Assembly (NCBI GenBank): GCA_964573295.1
Contig: CAZNJE010000002.1
Coordinates: 133,283 to 197,282 of the forward strand
Direction: 5' to 3'
Source of the DNA: CAYQJL01 sp964573295
GTDB taxonomy: Bacteria; Eisenbacteria; RBG-16-71-46; CAIMUX01; WJJG01
DNA: 64,000 bases
Below, in pieces: positions 17,433 through 25,753 of this stretch. Each line of letters opens with the position of its first letter. Positions within the stretch are counted from its first letter, which is position 1. Under the pieces are notes generated by a model, which made no database searches, was not told where the DNA came from, and saw only the letters and a program-made list of their open reading frames with translations. Made by a program: the position numbers and the translations under genes.

Positions 17433-17803
17433 GCGTCTGGGACCCCTGGCGAGACCGAGCCGGGTACATGATCTACCGGACGCTGGCCCCGCGGCCGCGC
17501 GACGCCACCGCAGGCGGTCACCATTGCCAGCGCGGGAATGCCGTCGGCTGGGCGAGGGCCCCATAATTATGGTTGACAGAACACCGATGTTCGGAGAGAT
17601 AGTTACGCTGAAACAGGCATCAGTATTGTGGTTCTGGCCCCTTCGCTTCACGGGCGGGTACGTGGCTGCCCAAAGGGCCCGGCCTCGTCTGCTGCCACCT
17701 GGGAAGGCGGTCCCCAAGAGGCGCGGCGTAAAGGATACGCACCTCTCGGATGCGCATCTCTTATCTGCAACGGGCCATTGCCCAGAAGACTCCAGAGAAG
17801 CCG
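17433..17803 (+). other. Intergenic region upstream of the antiporter operon
   Basis: 371 bases. It holds the palindrome and promoter-like elements listed at 17561-17601, and otherwise nothing I can support. An ATG at 17750 would extend mrpE by 18 residues but lacks a ribosome site. Confidence 0.45.
17561..17601 (+). promoter_or_regulatory. Candidate promoter and operator of the Mrp antiporter operon
   Basis: A perfect 12-bp palindrome CCATAATTATGG (17561-17572) abuts a perfect TTGACA (17573-17578). A second near-palindrome GAACACCGATGTTC (17579-17592, one mismatched pair) fills the spacer. The -10 box is poor (GATAGT with a 19-base spacer is the best). The arrangement suggests a regulated promoter about 200 bases before mrpE. 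Confidence 0.45.
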
Positions 17804-18382
17804 ATGATAAGAGCCAATGTTCGAAAGCTCGCTCTTCACTTCGTCCTCTTGATGGCGTTCTGGCTCGTCATGAGCGAGATGTTCGACCTGTTTCACATAT
17901 CTCTTGGCGTCCTCTCGGTCATCACCGTCATCTGGATCAACTTCCGGCTTCTGAACCATGACAGCTTCGGCGAGCCGGCGGGCAGGAAGACCGGTTTGCG
18001 GCTTCTCCGTCTCCCCGTCTATCTGCTGTACCTGATCGCACAGATCGTCATCTCCGCCCTCAAGGTCGCCTATCTCATCCTGCATCCCCGGATGCCCTTG
18101 AAGACCTGCGTCTCGGTCTTCAAGGTAGACTTGCCGGACATGACCGCCAAGGTGTTGCTGGCCAACTCCATCACCCTGACACCGGGCACCATCACTGTCG
18201 ACATCACCGGGGGTAACACCTTCATCGTGCACTCCCTCACCAAGGCCGGGGATCCGGTGTGGATGGATCATGGTCTCGCCGCCGCGGTGGCCAAGCTCTA
18301 CGGCCGGGACCCGGAGAAGGTCGTCAGCGATGAGGTCATCATCAACTCCAAGGACAAGCTGGACGCATGGACCTGTTCATAA
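17804..18382 (+). CDS. mrpE: Na+/H+ antiporter subunit E (MrpE/MnhE)
   Basis: 192 residues from the ATG at 17804; the earlier ATG at 17750 has no ribosome site. Two or three membrane segments (HFVLLMAFWLVMSEMF, LGVLSVITVIWINF, LPVYLLYLIAQIVISALKVAYLIL) precede a cytoplasmic domain with the family signature ANSITLTPGTITVDI. First gene of the antiporter operon. In characterised Mrp and Mbh complexes this subunit is needed for assembly. Its stop overlaps mrpF by 16 bases. Confidence 0.93.
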   Translation: MIRANVRKLALHFVLLMAFWLVMSEMFDLFHISLGVLSVITVIWINFRLLNHDSFGEPAGRKTGLRLLRLPVYLLYLIAQIVISALKVAYLILHPRMPLKTCVSVFKVDLPDMTAKVLLANSITLTPGTITVDITGGNTFIVHSLTKAGDPVWMDHGLAAAVAKLYGRDPEKVVSDEVIINSKDKLDAWTCS

Positions 18383-18636
18383 AGATCATAACCGTGTGGG
18401 TGGCGATCATCATCATCATCCCGCTCTACCGGACCGTCGTGGGCCCCACCGTCTTCGACCGGCTGCTGGGGGCCGGCGCGGTGGGCACAAAGACCATCAT
18501 ATTCATTCTGCTCTTTGGTTTCATTTTCGACCGCATCAATATGTTCATCGACATCTCCTTGGCCTACGCAATCTTGAATTTCATCGGTTCGCTGATCATC
18601 GCCCATTACTTCACAACGGATAAATCAAGACAATGA
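18367..18636 (+). CDS. mrpF: Antiporter subunit F (MrpF/MnhF)
   Basis: 89 residues, three membrane segments: IIIIIPLYRTVVGPTVFDRLLGAG carries the family core (RxVxGPTxFDRLLG), then FILLFGFIFDRINMFIDISLAYAILNFIGS. Small subunit of the Mrp complex in the inner membrane. It overlaps mrpE upstream and mrpG downstream (atga-type), so translation is coupled. Confidence 0.93.
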   Translation: MDLFIKIITVWVAIIIIIPLYRTVVGPTVFDRLLGAGAVGTKTIIFILLFGFIFDRINMFIDISLAYAILNFIGSLIIAHYFTTDKSRQ

Positions 18637-18956
18637 TTGCGCTGCAGAACACACTAACCGTCATACTGCTGACCGCCGGAACGTTCTTCATGATGACCGG
18701 CAGTATCGGTATCGTGCGCCTTCCCGACTTCTTCGCCCGGTTGCATGCCGCCAGCAAGAGCGACACCCTGGGGATCATCCTCTTTACCGCAGGGATGATC
18801 GTCTACAACGGAATGAACATGGACAGCCTGAAGCTCCTCGTGATCTTCATCCTGACCGCCCTCACCAATCCCGTGGGCTCCCATGCCCTCACCCGGGCGG
18901 CCTTCAACATGGGCGTGAAGCCCTGGTTCAGGAAGGAAGAGAAGGAGAAGCCCTGA
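18633..18956 (+). CDS. mrpG: Antiporter subunit G (MrpG/MnhG)
   Basis: 107 residues, three membrane segments. Family signature GIVRLPDFFARLHAASKSDTLG near residues 25-47, then a hydrophobic C-terminal half with LTNPVGSHALTRAAF. Start overlaps the mrpF stop. Expected to be part of the cation-proton antiporter in the inner membrane. Confidence 0.94.
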   Translation: MIALQNTLTVILLTAGTFFMMTGSIGIVRLPDFFARLHAASKSDTLGIILFTAGMIVYNGMNMDSLKLLVIFILTALTNPVGSHALTRAAFNMGVKPWFRKEEKEKP

Positions 18957-18957
18957 C

Positions 18958-19203
18958 ATGCATCTGAAGATTCAGCTCCTGATCTACGTCTTCTTGCTGG
19001 TCGCGGCGGTCCTGGCCCTTCGGCTCAAGGACCTGCTGGCCGCGGTCGTCTCCCTTTCGGTGTTCAGTTTCATGTGCGCGATTCTCTTTGTCTCACAGGG
19101 CGCCATCGATGTCGGGTTCACCGAGGCCACCGTGGGAGCGGGAGTGACCGGTGTGCTCTACATTATCCTATTATTCAAGACCTGCAGGAGAAGCAAAGAT
19201 TGA
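18958..19203 (+). CDS. MbhD-like subunit (MrpA C-terminal part, DUF4040)
   Basis: 81 residues, three membrane segments: YVFLLVAAVLALRLKDLLAAVVSLSVFSFMCAILFV, then GAIDVGFTEATVGAGVTGVLYII. The AxDVAxTEAxVGAG-type motif is that of the DUF4040 domain, which is the C-terminal piece of MrpA in Bacillus and a separate gene (mbhD) in membrane hydrogenase clusters. Here it is a separate gene as in Mbh. One base lies between the mrpG stop and this start. Confidence 0.9.
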   Translation: MHLKIQLLIYVFLLVAAVLALRLKDLLAAVVSLSVFSFMCAILFVSQGAIDVGFTEATVGAGVTGVLYIILLFKTCRRSKD

Positions 19204-19502
19204 AGGTCATCAACCTGCTCATCCTGGGAGCGTTTGGGGCGCTTCTCATGTACGCGGCGGCGGGCCTTCCGAACCGCGGCGACGACGATGCCCTGGTGAA
19301 TCAGGAAGTCAGCCTGACCGGGACCCCCGTGGCGTCTTCCTACTATATTCAGAACGCCTACAAGGACACCCATACACCCAATATCGTCACGGCCATTCTG
19401 GCCGACTACCGCGGCTTCGACACGCTGGGCGAGACTGTGGTCATTTTCGCGGCGGGTATCATCTGCTACCTTCTCTTGCGGAGGGACCCAAGAAATGCAT
19501 GA
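19200..19502 (+). CDS. MbhE-like subunit (MrpA C-terminal tail)
   Basis: 100 residues from a TTG start at 19200, which overlaps the previous stop and sits 9 bases after caggag; ATG or GTG starts are absent. Two membrane segments flank a periplasmic stretch HTPNIVTAILADYRGFDTLGETVVIFAAGI. The NxVTxILxDYRGFDTLGE motif is the MbhE/MrpA-C-terminal signature, holding the conserved Glu-rich turn of the antiporter core. Overlaps mrpB by 8 bases. Confidence 0.9.
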   Translation: MKVINLLILGAFGALLMYAAAGLPNRGDDDALVNQEVSLTGTPVASSYYIQNAYKDTHTPNIVTAILADYRGFDTLGETVVIFAAGIICYLLLRRDPRNA

Positions 19503-19932
19503 TGCCAGCCGGAGCCCGATCGTCCTTCTCCTGAGTAGAGTTGTTTCCCCCTACATCATGCTGTTCGGCATGTATGTGATCTTCCACGGACACTACAGCC
19601 CCGGCGGCGGATTCCAGGGCGGGGCAATGATGGCGGCGTCCATCTTACTGATTCGCATCGCCTACAACGAACAAGTACATCAGTTGCAGTTCAAGCGCGC
19701 CCTCGGGCTTCCCCTGGCCGCCCTCGGTGTTCTGATCTACATCGGCGTCGGCCTCACGCCTCTTCTACTCGGCGGACGCTTCCTGGACTACGGCTTGCTC
19801 CCTCTATACGGCATCGAGACATCCCACATCAGATCGTTCGGGATCCTGGGAATCGAAATCGGTGTTGGCCTGGCAGTCATGGCCGTCTTGGTGGCCATCT
19901 ATGACAACCTCCTGGAGGGCAATCGTGATTGA
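19495..19932 (+). CDS. mrpB: Antiporter subunit B (MrpB/MnhB)
   Basis: 145 residues, four membrane segments. Family motifs: FHGHYSPGGGFQGGAMMAAS near 30-49 and a C-terminal GILGIEIGVGLAVMAVLVAIY. Part of the Mrp/Mbh antiporter module in the inner membrane. It overlaps both neighbours, fitting stoichiometric synthesis. Confidence 0.94.
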   Translation: MHDASRSPIVLLLSRVVSPYIMLFGMYVIFHGHYSPGGGFQGGAMMAASILLIRIAYNEQVHQLQFKRALGLPLAALGVLIYIGVGLTPLLLGGRFLDYGLLPLYGIETSHIRSFGILGIEIGVGLAVMAVLVAIYDNLLEGNRD

Positions 19933-20293
19933 GTTCCTTGGCGGCCATATCGACTACTGGGTGATCATTCTGCTTCTGGTGACGGGATTGTACGGCGCGA
20001 TCTTCAAGACCAACCTGGTGAAGAAACTCATCGGGATAACCATTTTCCAGACTTCGATCATTCTCTTCTACGTCTCCGGATCGGTGAAGGGCTTCGCTAC
20101 CGTGCCGATCGTAGCAAAGGAGATTCCCACGGACGACATTGTCAACTATCTCAACCCCTTGCCGCCCACACTGATGCTCACGGCCATCGTCGTCGGCGTG
20201 GCAACGCTGGGCGTGGCCTTCGCCCTTCTGTCGATGATATACAAGTCCTATCAGACCCTTGACGAAGCCGACATCCTCGGACAGATGAAATGA
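19925..20293 (+). CDS. mrpC: Antiporter subunit C (MrpC/MnhC, NuoK-like)
   Basis: 122 residues from a GTG at 19925, preceded by ctggaggg; overlaps the mrpB stop. Three membrane segments as in NuoK: VIILLLVTGLYGAIFKTNLVKKLIGITIFQTSIILFYVS and PLPPTLMLTAIVVGVATLGVAFALL. The final DPLPQALVLTAIVIG-type motif is here NPLPPTLMLTAIVVG. Homologue of the complex I proton channel subunit K. Confidence 0.93.
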   Translation: MIEFLGGHIDYWVIILLLVTGLYGAIFKTNLVKKLIGITIFQTSIILFYVSGSVKGFATVPIVAKEIPTDDIVNYLNPLPPTLMLTAIVVGVATLGVAFALLSMIYKSYQTLDEADILGQMK

Positions 20294-21777
20294 TCGGGAA
20301 GAACCTGCCCGCGCTGTTCCCGCTGATATTCCTCGTAGCGGCCCTAGTGGTCCCGCTCGTGGGACTCTGCAAGAGAAGGTCGGCCTATTATCTGGCTCTC
20401 CTTGCCTCCTTTGCCGCCACCGCCCTTTCGATCTATGGGTTCCTCCATGTTCTCAGGCATGGCACGTTGACCTATCACTTCGGCGGTTGGCTTCCTCCCG
20501 TGGGCATCGAGTATGTCTATGATCCCTTGGCGGCCTTCATCTCGCTGGTCATCAACGCCGTCGCCTGTCTGGTGCTGATGCACTCGAGCTTCATGGTGCA
20601 GAATGAACTCGCGGGCCGGGAGAGAGCTTACTACTCGGTCGCCATGCTTCTACTGGCCGGCTTCAACGGAATCGTCATCACCGGAGATCTGTTCAATCTC
20701 TTCGTCTTTATTGAGATCTCATCACTGGCAATGTACGGCCTCATCGCCGTAGGGGGCGGAAAGGCCCCCTTCGCGGCCCTGCGCTATCTCATCATCGGGA
20801 CTATTGGGGCTTCTCTGTATCTCATGGGAGTCGGCTTCATCTACTTCTCGAGCGGGACGCTCAACATGGCCGACTTCGCCGCCATGGTGCCCCAGCTGAG
20901 CAGCAGCCCCTCGATCCAGGTGGCGCTGATCATGATGGTCGTGGGCATCGGCATCAAGATGGCCGTCTTTCCGATGCACGGCTGGCTACCCGACGCCTAC
21001 ACCACGGCGCCCTCGACCTCCTCGGCCCTCATCGCGCCCATCGGCACGAAGGTGAGTGCGTATGTGATGATCCGGATCCTGCTCTTCATGTTTGGGGCGG
21101 ATTTCTTCAGCCGGCAGCTTGTGGTGGGAGAGGTTCTGGCCGTGCTCTCCTGCGGCGGCATCCTCTTCGGATCCATTCTGGCCATCGCCCAGAAGGACTT
21201 GAAGCGCATGCTGGCCTACAGCAGCGTCGCCCAGATCGGGTACATCGGTCTTGGCATCGGCCTGGCCAATCCATTGGGCTTTATCGGCGCGGTACTGCAT
21301 GTGCTCAACCATGCCTTCATGAAGGCCTGCCTGTTCATTGTCGCGGGCAATCTCATCGCCAAGACGGGGCGATCCGACATCACCCTCTTCGACCACACGT
21401 ACCGCAAGAGATTCCCGTGGACCATGGCGGCGTTCACGGTGGCGGCGCTCTCGATGGTTGGACTGCCGCCCCTGGCGGGTTTCTTCAGCAAGTGGTATCT
21501 GGCCCTGGGAACCATTCACAGCTCCAAGTGGCTGTTCCTCGCCGTGATTCTCACGAGCAGCCTTCTGAACGCGGTCTACTTCTTCAGGATTCTGGAGAAA
21601 GTCTACATGAGGAATCCCGCCGCTTCACAAGACAACGAAGCCGCGGTCGTCCGGGATGAGGTCAGGCCCTCGATGCTCATTCCGACGTTGACGCTGGCGG
21701 TGGGGCTGATTCTATTCGGCATCTTGAATGTGCTGATCGTATCCCAAATCCACAACATGATACCGGACGCCATATAG
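20290..21777 (+). CDS. mrpD: Proton-conducting antiporter subunit D, first copy
   Basis: 495 residues with ~14 membrane helices, homologous to NuoM/NuoN/MrpD. Key charged residues are all present: Glu in NLFVFIEISSLAMYG (TM5), Lys in GIKMAVFPMHGWLPDAY (TM7) and Lys in PIGTKVSAYVMIRI (TM8). LKRMLAYSSVAQIGYI is the conserved central loop. It should move protons or sodium across the inner membrane. Start overlaps the mrpC stop; its own stop overlaps the next start. Confidence 0.93.
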   Translation: MIGKNLPALFPLIFLVAALVVPLVGLCKRRSAYYLALLASFAATALSIYGFLHVLRHGTLTYHFGGWLPPVGIEYVYDPLAAFISLVINAVACLVLMHSSFMVQNELAGRERAYYSVAMLLLAGFNGIVITGDLFNLFVFIEISSLAMYGLIAVGGGKAPFAALRYLIIGTIGASLYLMGVGFIYFSSGTLNMADFAAMVPQLSSSPSIQVALIMMVVGIGIKMAVFPMHGWLPDAYTTAPSTSSALIAPIGTKVSAYVMIRILLFMFGADFFSRQLVVGEVLAVLSCGGILFGSILAIAQKDLKRMLAYSSVAQIGYIGLGIGLANPLGFIGAVLHVLNHAFMKACLFIVAGNLIAKTGRSDITLFDHTYRKRFPWTMAAFTVAALSMVGLPPLAGFFSKWYLALGTIHSSKWLFLAVILTSSLLNAVYFFRILEKVYMRNPAASQDNEAAVVRDEVRPSMLIPTLTLAVGLILFGILNVLIVSQIHNMIPDAI

Positions 21778-23273
21778 TGGGTGCTATGGAAACATACAGC
21801 TCAATCGTTCCCCTCCTAGCGGTCCTCGTGTCCCTGGGAGCCGTTCCGCTCATTCTCGTGAGCGGCAGCCGCCCCAACCTCCGCGAGTCGTGGACGATTC
21901 TCGCGGCGGTCGTCAAGTTCGCTCTGGTCGTCTCCCTGCTCCCGGCAGCCATCGCGGGGAAGTCGGCCGTGTACACGGTCCTGGAGGTATCCCCCGGGAT
22001 CGGACTGGCCCTCAAAGCCGATCCGTTCGGCGTCTTCTTCGCCCTCATCGCCTCGGGTCTGTGGATTTTCACTTCGTTCTATTCGATCGGCTATGTTCGA
22101 GGGAACGGCGAAGTGAAGCAGACCCGCTACTTCGCCAGTTTCGCCGTCTGCCTATCGGCCACGATGGGCATTGCCTTCTCGGCCAACCTTCTTTCCTTCA
22201 TCATCTTCTACGAAATGCTGACCATCGCCACCTATCCCCTCGTGATTCACAAGGAAAACCGGGAAGCGATCGCCGCGGGTCGCAAGTACCTGGTCTACAC
22301 ACTGACGGCCGGCCTGATGCTGATCGCCGCGGCGGGGGTGACCTACTCGCTCACGGGCACGCTCGATTTCAAGGCCGGCGGGCTCTTCGGCGGTATCGTC
22401 CTCGAGCAGAACACCGCCGTCCTGCTCTTCCTGCTTTTCTTGTGCGGCGTGGGCGTCAAGGCAGGCATCATGCCCCTGCACAGCTGGCTGCCCGCCGCCA
22501 TGGCGGCGCCGACACCGGTCAGCGCGCTGCTTCACGCGGTCGCCGTCGTCAAGTCCGGCGTCTTCGGCGTGTTGCGCGTGGTAGGCTTCGTCTTCGGCCC
22601 GGCCATGATGAAGACCTTTGGACTCGATGACATCCTCCTGGTCCTGGCCGGGATCACGATCCTCGTCTCGTCACTCATGGCGCTGAGACAGGATAATTTG
22701 AAGAAGCGGCTGGCCTACTCCACGGTCGGCCACCTCTCTTACATCGTTCTGGGGGCCGCCCTTCTCTCGCCGGCCGGATTCACGGGTGGGATATTCCACA
22801 TGGCCACCCATGCCACGATGAAGATTACGCTCTTCTTCTGCGCCGGTGCGATCTACGTGAACCTGCACCGAACCAGCATCAGCGAGCTCGACGGCATCGG
22901 CCGGGTGATGCCCTGGACCATGGTGGCCTTCACGATCGGCGCCATGGGACTCGCGGGGGTACCCCCCATCAACGGGGCGGTCAGCAAGTGGTTCCTGGGG
23001 ATCGGTGCCCTTCAGGCAGACGTCGGTATTGCGCTCTTCATCCTGATCCTGAGCGGTCTGCTCAACGCCGGCTACTTCTTCCCGATCGTGCACCGAGCCT
23101 TCTTCCGCAAGGGCACCGGACTCGCCGAGCATGGCGAGGCCTCGCCTCTGATGGTGGTTCCGATCGTCATCACAGCGTTGCTTTCCGTGCTCTTTGGCAT
23201 CTTTCCCAATCAGTTCTTCCAGTTCTTCAACCTGGCGGTTTCGATCGCGCAGAGCATCATGGGCGGGTCTTGA
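21777..23273 (+). CDS. Proton-conducting antiporter subunit D, second copy
   Basis: 498 residues from a GTG overlapping the previous stop; an ATG nine bases on is an alternative and neither has a strong ribosome site. Same NuoM/MrpD fold. TM5 Glu in NLLSFIIFYEMLTIATYP, TM7 Lys in GVKAGIMPLHSWLPAAMAAPTPVSA and TM8 Lys in VAVVKSGVFGVLRV are present; LKKRLAYSTVGHLSYI is the central loop. A paralogue of the first copy with low identity. Many Mrp systems have one MrpA-type and one MrpD-type subunit; this may fill the MrpA role. Confidence 0.92.
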   Translation: MGAMETYSSIVPLLAVLVSLGAVPLILVSGSRPNLRESWTILAAVVKFALVVSLLPAAIAGKSAVYTVLEVSPGIGLALKADPFGVFFALIASGLWIFTSFYSIGYVRGNGEVKQTRYFASFAVCLSATMGIAFSANLLSFIIFYEMLTIATYPLVIHKENREAIAAGRKYLVYTLTAGLMLIAAAGVTYSLTGTLDFKAGGLFGGIVLEQNTAVLLFLLFLCGVGVKAGIMPLHSWLPAAMAAPTPVSALLHAVAVVKSGVFGVLRVVGFVFGPAMMKTFGLDDILLVLAGITILVSSLMALRQDNLKKRLAYSTVGHLSYIVLGAALLSPAGFTGGIFHMATHATMKITLFFCAGAIYVNLHRTSISELDGIGRVMPWTMVAFTIGAMGLAGVPPINGAVSKWFLGIGALQADVGIALFILILSGLLNAGYFFPIVHRAFFRKGTGLAEHGEASPLMVVPIVITALLSVLFGIFPNQFFQFFNLAVSIAQSIMGGS

Positions 23274-23274
23274 C

Positions 23275-23496
23275 ATGCAAAGAACTCACTGGATCATCAT
23301 CGGCCTGATCGCGGCGGCCTCCTTCGTGGTGGAGTTCGTGTTGCTTGCCGGTCATCCCAAGAAGCACTGGTGGAGCCATGTGCCCGCTTTCTACAGCCTC
23401 CTCGGATTCGCAGGCTGCGCGGTCATCATCTTCGTGTCGAAGCGGCTAGGTGCGTGGTTCATTCAGCAGAAAGAGGATTACTACGATGCCGTCTGA
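23275..23496 (+). CDS. Small membrane protein of the antiporter operon
   Basis: 73 residues from the ATG at 23275, two bases after the preceding stop. Two membrane segments (WIIIGLIAAASFVVEFVLLAG, VPAFYSLLGFAGCAVIIFV) with a short loop PKKHWWSHVP and a basic-acidic tail WFIQQKEDYYDAV. It overlaps the next gene by 11 bases. No named family comes to mind; placement between two MrpD-like genes suggests an accessory subunit. Confidence 0.8.
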   Translation: MQRTHWIIIGLIAAASFVVEFVLLAGHPKKHWWSHVPAFYSLLGFAGCAVIIFVSKRLGAWFIQQKEDYYDAV

Positions 23497-25204
23497 GTTG
23501 CGGCTACCCCCGGTCCTGTTCATGCTCGCGGGAGCATTGATCCTTCCGCTGTTGCCGCGACGCCTCCGTGCGGGCGCCTTCGTGCTGTTCCCCCTGGCGG
23601 CGCTGGCGGTGGTTTGGCTTCTTCCGGAAGGCCAGGGTTCCAGGCTGCCGTTTTTGGGCTATGAACTGATCCTGTGCGAGATGACGCGCCTGACGCGGCT
23701 CTTCGGCACCATCTTCGCCCTCATCGCCGCCATCGGGGGCGTGTATTCGTTTCATCAGAAGGAAACCGGCCAGCAGTCGGCCGCCCTGCTCTACGCCGGA
23801 GGCGCGCTGGGAGTCACCTTCGCCGGCGACTACCTGACGCTCTTCGTCTTCTGGGAACTGATGGCGATCGCCTCGACCTACCTGATCTGGGCGCGCCGGA
23901 CCCGAGAGGCCGAGAACGCGGGCATGCGCTATCTACTCGTACACCTCTTCGGAGGCGGCCTTCTTCTCCTGGGCATCCTGATGCATATCTCCAAGACCGG
24001 GTCCCTGGAGATCACATCCCTGCTGCAGGACAACTCCCTCTCCTCCTGGTTGATGCTGGGCGGGGTGGCCCTCAACGCGGCGGTGCCACCTCTGCACGCC
24101 TGGCTGGCCGACGCCTATCCCAAAGCCACCGTGACCGGAGCCGTATTCCTGAGCGCCTTCACCACCAAATCGGCGGTCCTGATCCTGATACGGATGTTCA
24201 GCGGCTGGGACATCTTGCTCTATTTCGGCGTGATCATGACACTCTACGGTGTGGTCTATGCCGTGCTTTCGAATGACATCCGCGGCATCCTGGCCTACCA
24301 CATCATCAGCCAGGTGGGATACATGGTGGCCGGTGTGGGTATTGGAACCGAGATGGCGATCAACGGCACCGCGGCCCATGCCTACTCCCACATTCTCTAC
24401 AAGGCTCTGTTGTTCATGGGCGCCGGAGCCGTTCTCAAGGCCACGGGAAAGAGCAAGCTCACCGAACTCGGCGGCCTCGCCCGAGCGATGCCCCTCACTC
24501 TATGGCTCTACATGATCGGGGCCTTCTCGATCTCCGGGTTTCCCCTGTTCAATGGGTTCATCAGCAAGTCGATGGTGGTTTCCGCCGCGGGGGCGGCCCA
24601 TCGCGACGTGGCGATGCTGCTGCTCCTGCTCGCCTCCGTGGGTACCTTCCTCAGCGTCGGCCTGAAGCTGCCGTATTTCACATGGTGGAACGAACGCAAG
24701 GAAAAGGTCACGCCCGCGCGCACCCCGATCAACATGCACATCGGCATGGGGATAGCCGCATTTCTGTGTATCCTATACGGAGTGTATCCGGAGTTGCTCT
24801 ACCGGTACCTGCCCTTCCCCGTGGATTATCATCCCTACACTCTGTACCACCTCAATGAGGTCGTGCAGATCTCGATCTTCACCTTCGTTGCCTTCTGGCT
24901 TCTCCGGGGCAAGCTTGCCGGGAAGGCACGCCTCTCGCTCGACACCGACTGGGCCTACCGGGCGCCAGCGCCGCTACTCCGCCGGGTCTTCGTGGACGGA
25001 ACCGGGATGGTGTTCGATGGCTGCGAGAAGGTCTCCCTCAAGGTCGTCTCCGCCCTAGTGTCATTCGGACGGAATCCGGTGGAGCCCTTCAAGAAGGACA
25101 GGCCCGACTACGATCCCGACCGCAACCGCAACAATCTTCAATTCGTGACGATGTTCATCCTCGTCACCTTTGTCGTCTTCGCTCTGACCAGTCTGTTGCG
25201 ATAG
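23486..25204 (+). CDS. Proton-conducting antiporter subunit D, third copy (TM7 Lys replaced)
   Basis: 572 residues from the ATG at 23486, preceded by aagagg. NuoL/MrpD-like with ~15 helices. TM5 Glu is present (TLFVFWELMAIAST), as is the TM8 Lys (FTTKSAVLILIRM), but the TM7 Lys that precedes the PxHxW motif in the two other copies is Asn here (VALNAAVPPLHAWLADAY). The C-terminal ~110 residues form an extension with a cytoplasmic segment (FGRNPVEPFKKDRPDYDPDRN) and a last membrane helix, resembling the anchored tail of some MrpA/NuoL proteins. Last gene of the operon. Confidence 0.9.
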   Translation: MPSELRLPPVLFMLAGALILPLLPRRLRAGAFVLFPLAALAVVWLLPEGQGSRLPFLGYELILCEMTRLTRLFGTIFALIAAIGGVYSFHQKETGQQSAALLYAGGALGVTFAGDYLTLFVFWELMAIASTYLIWARRTREAENAGMRYLLVHLFGGGLLLLGILMHISKTGSLEITSLLQDNSLSSWLMLGGVALNAAVPPLHAWLADAYPKATVTGAVFLSAFTTKSAVLILIRMFSGWDILLYFGVIMTLYGVVYAVLSNDIRGILAYHIISQVGYMVAGVGIGTEMAINGTAAHAYSHILYKALLFMGAGAVLKATGKSKLTELGGLARAMPLTLWLYMIGAFSISGFPLFNGFISKSMVVSAAGAAHRDVAMLLLLLASVGTFLSVGLKLPYFTWWNERKEKVTPARTPINMHIGMGIAAFLCILYGVYPELLYRYLPFPVDYHPYTLYHLNEVVQISIFTFVAFWLLRGKLAGKARLSLDTDWAYRAPAPLLRRVFVDGTGMVFDGCEKVSLKVVSALVSFGRNPVEPFKKDRPDYDPDRNRNNLQFVTMFILVTFVVFALTSLLR

Positions 25205-25753
25205 AATGATTCGGGCTCACGGGCCCATTGATCTGGCGATAGCTTGCGCCGAGCTGTATTTCGGTCAGGGCCTGATCCGTCTACCCCGGGATCAACGTGC
25301 GGGAGATCCGAGTGCGCTTGCTACGCCGGTAGATCAGCCTGCTTCCCCAGAACGCCGTCGTCACCGGCGCAACCATCCGCGAGAACATCGCCTACGGTGC
25401 CATCGGGAGCAAGCGCGAGCAACCCAATGACAAGGCGATCCGCAAAGTCGCACGGGCGGGCGCTCGATCCTGACCGGCTACGCCCAGACCCGAGCGCTGG
25501 ATCGGCGGCTTGTAGCGACCTTCACGGCAGCCAGTCTGCTGCGACTGGCCTGTGCCGACCCGCTCACGGGCGCCTTGACCTTGTCCGCCATCTTCCCGAC
25601 ACTGCCGCAAGCCCGCCCAATGGCCGATATTAAGAACAGGTTCCTCTTCCACCCTCGGTCCGGGCCGTGGAAGGCGGAATCTTCCGTGGAGTGGACCGGC
25701 CGATGCCGTCGGATCCAACCGATGAGGCCGGATCCGGCCGGCAGACGAGGAAG
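25205..25753 (+). other. Intergenic region with a decayed ABC-ATPase fragment
   Basis: 549 bases between the antiporter operon and aroC. Apart from the ABC remnant at 25279-25473 I find no coding frame, promoter or repeat with support. The remnant and the lack of other features suggest a relic of a lost gene. Confidence 0.5.
25279..25473 (+). pseudogene. Remnant of an ABC transporter ATP-binding domain
   Basis: In one frame the sequence reads VYPGINVREIRVRLLRR, a TAG stop at 25330-25332, then ISLLPQNAVVTGATIRENIAYG and a further ~24 residues to a TGA at 25471-25473. The match to the Q-loop region of MsbA/LmrA-type ABC ATPases (DLRRQISLVPQ...TIRENIAYG) is clear. The Walker A, signature and Walker B parts are missing, so this is a broken fragment about 65 codons long. 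Confidence 0.75.
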
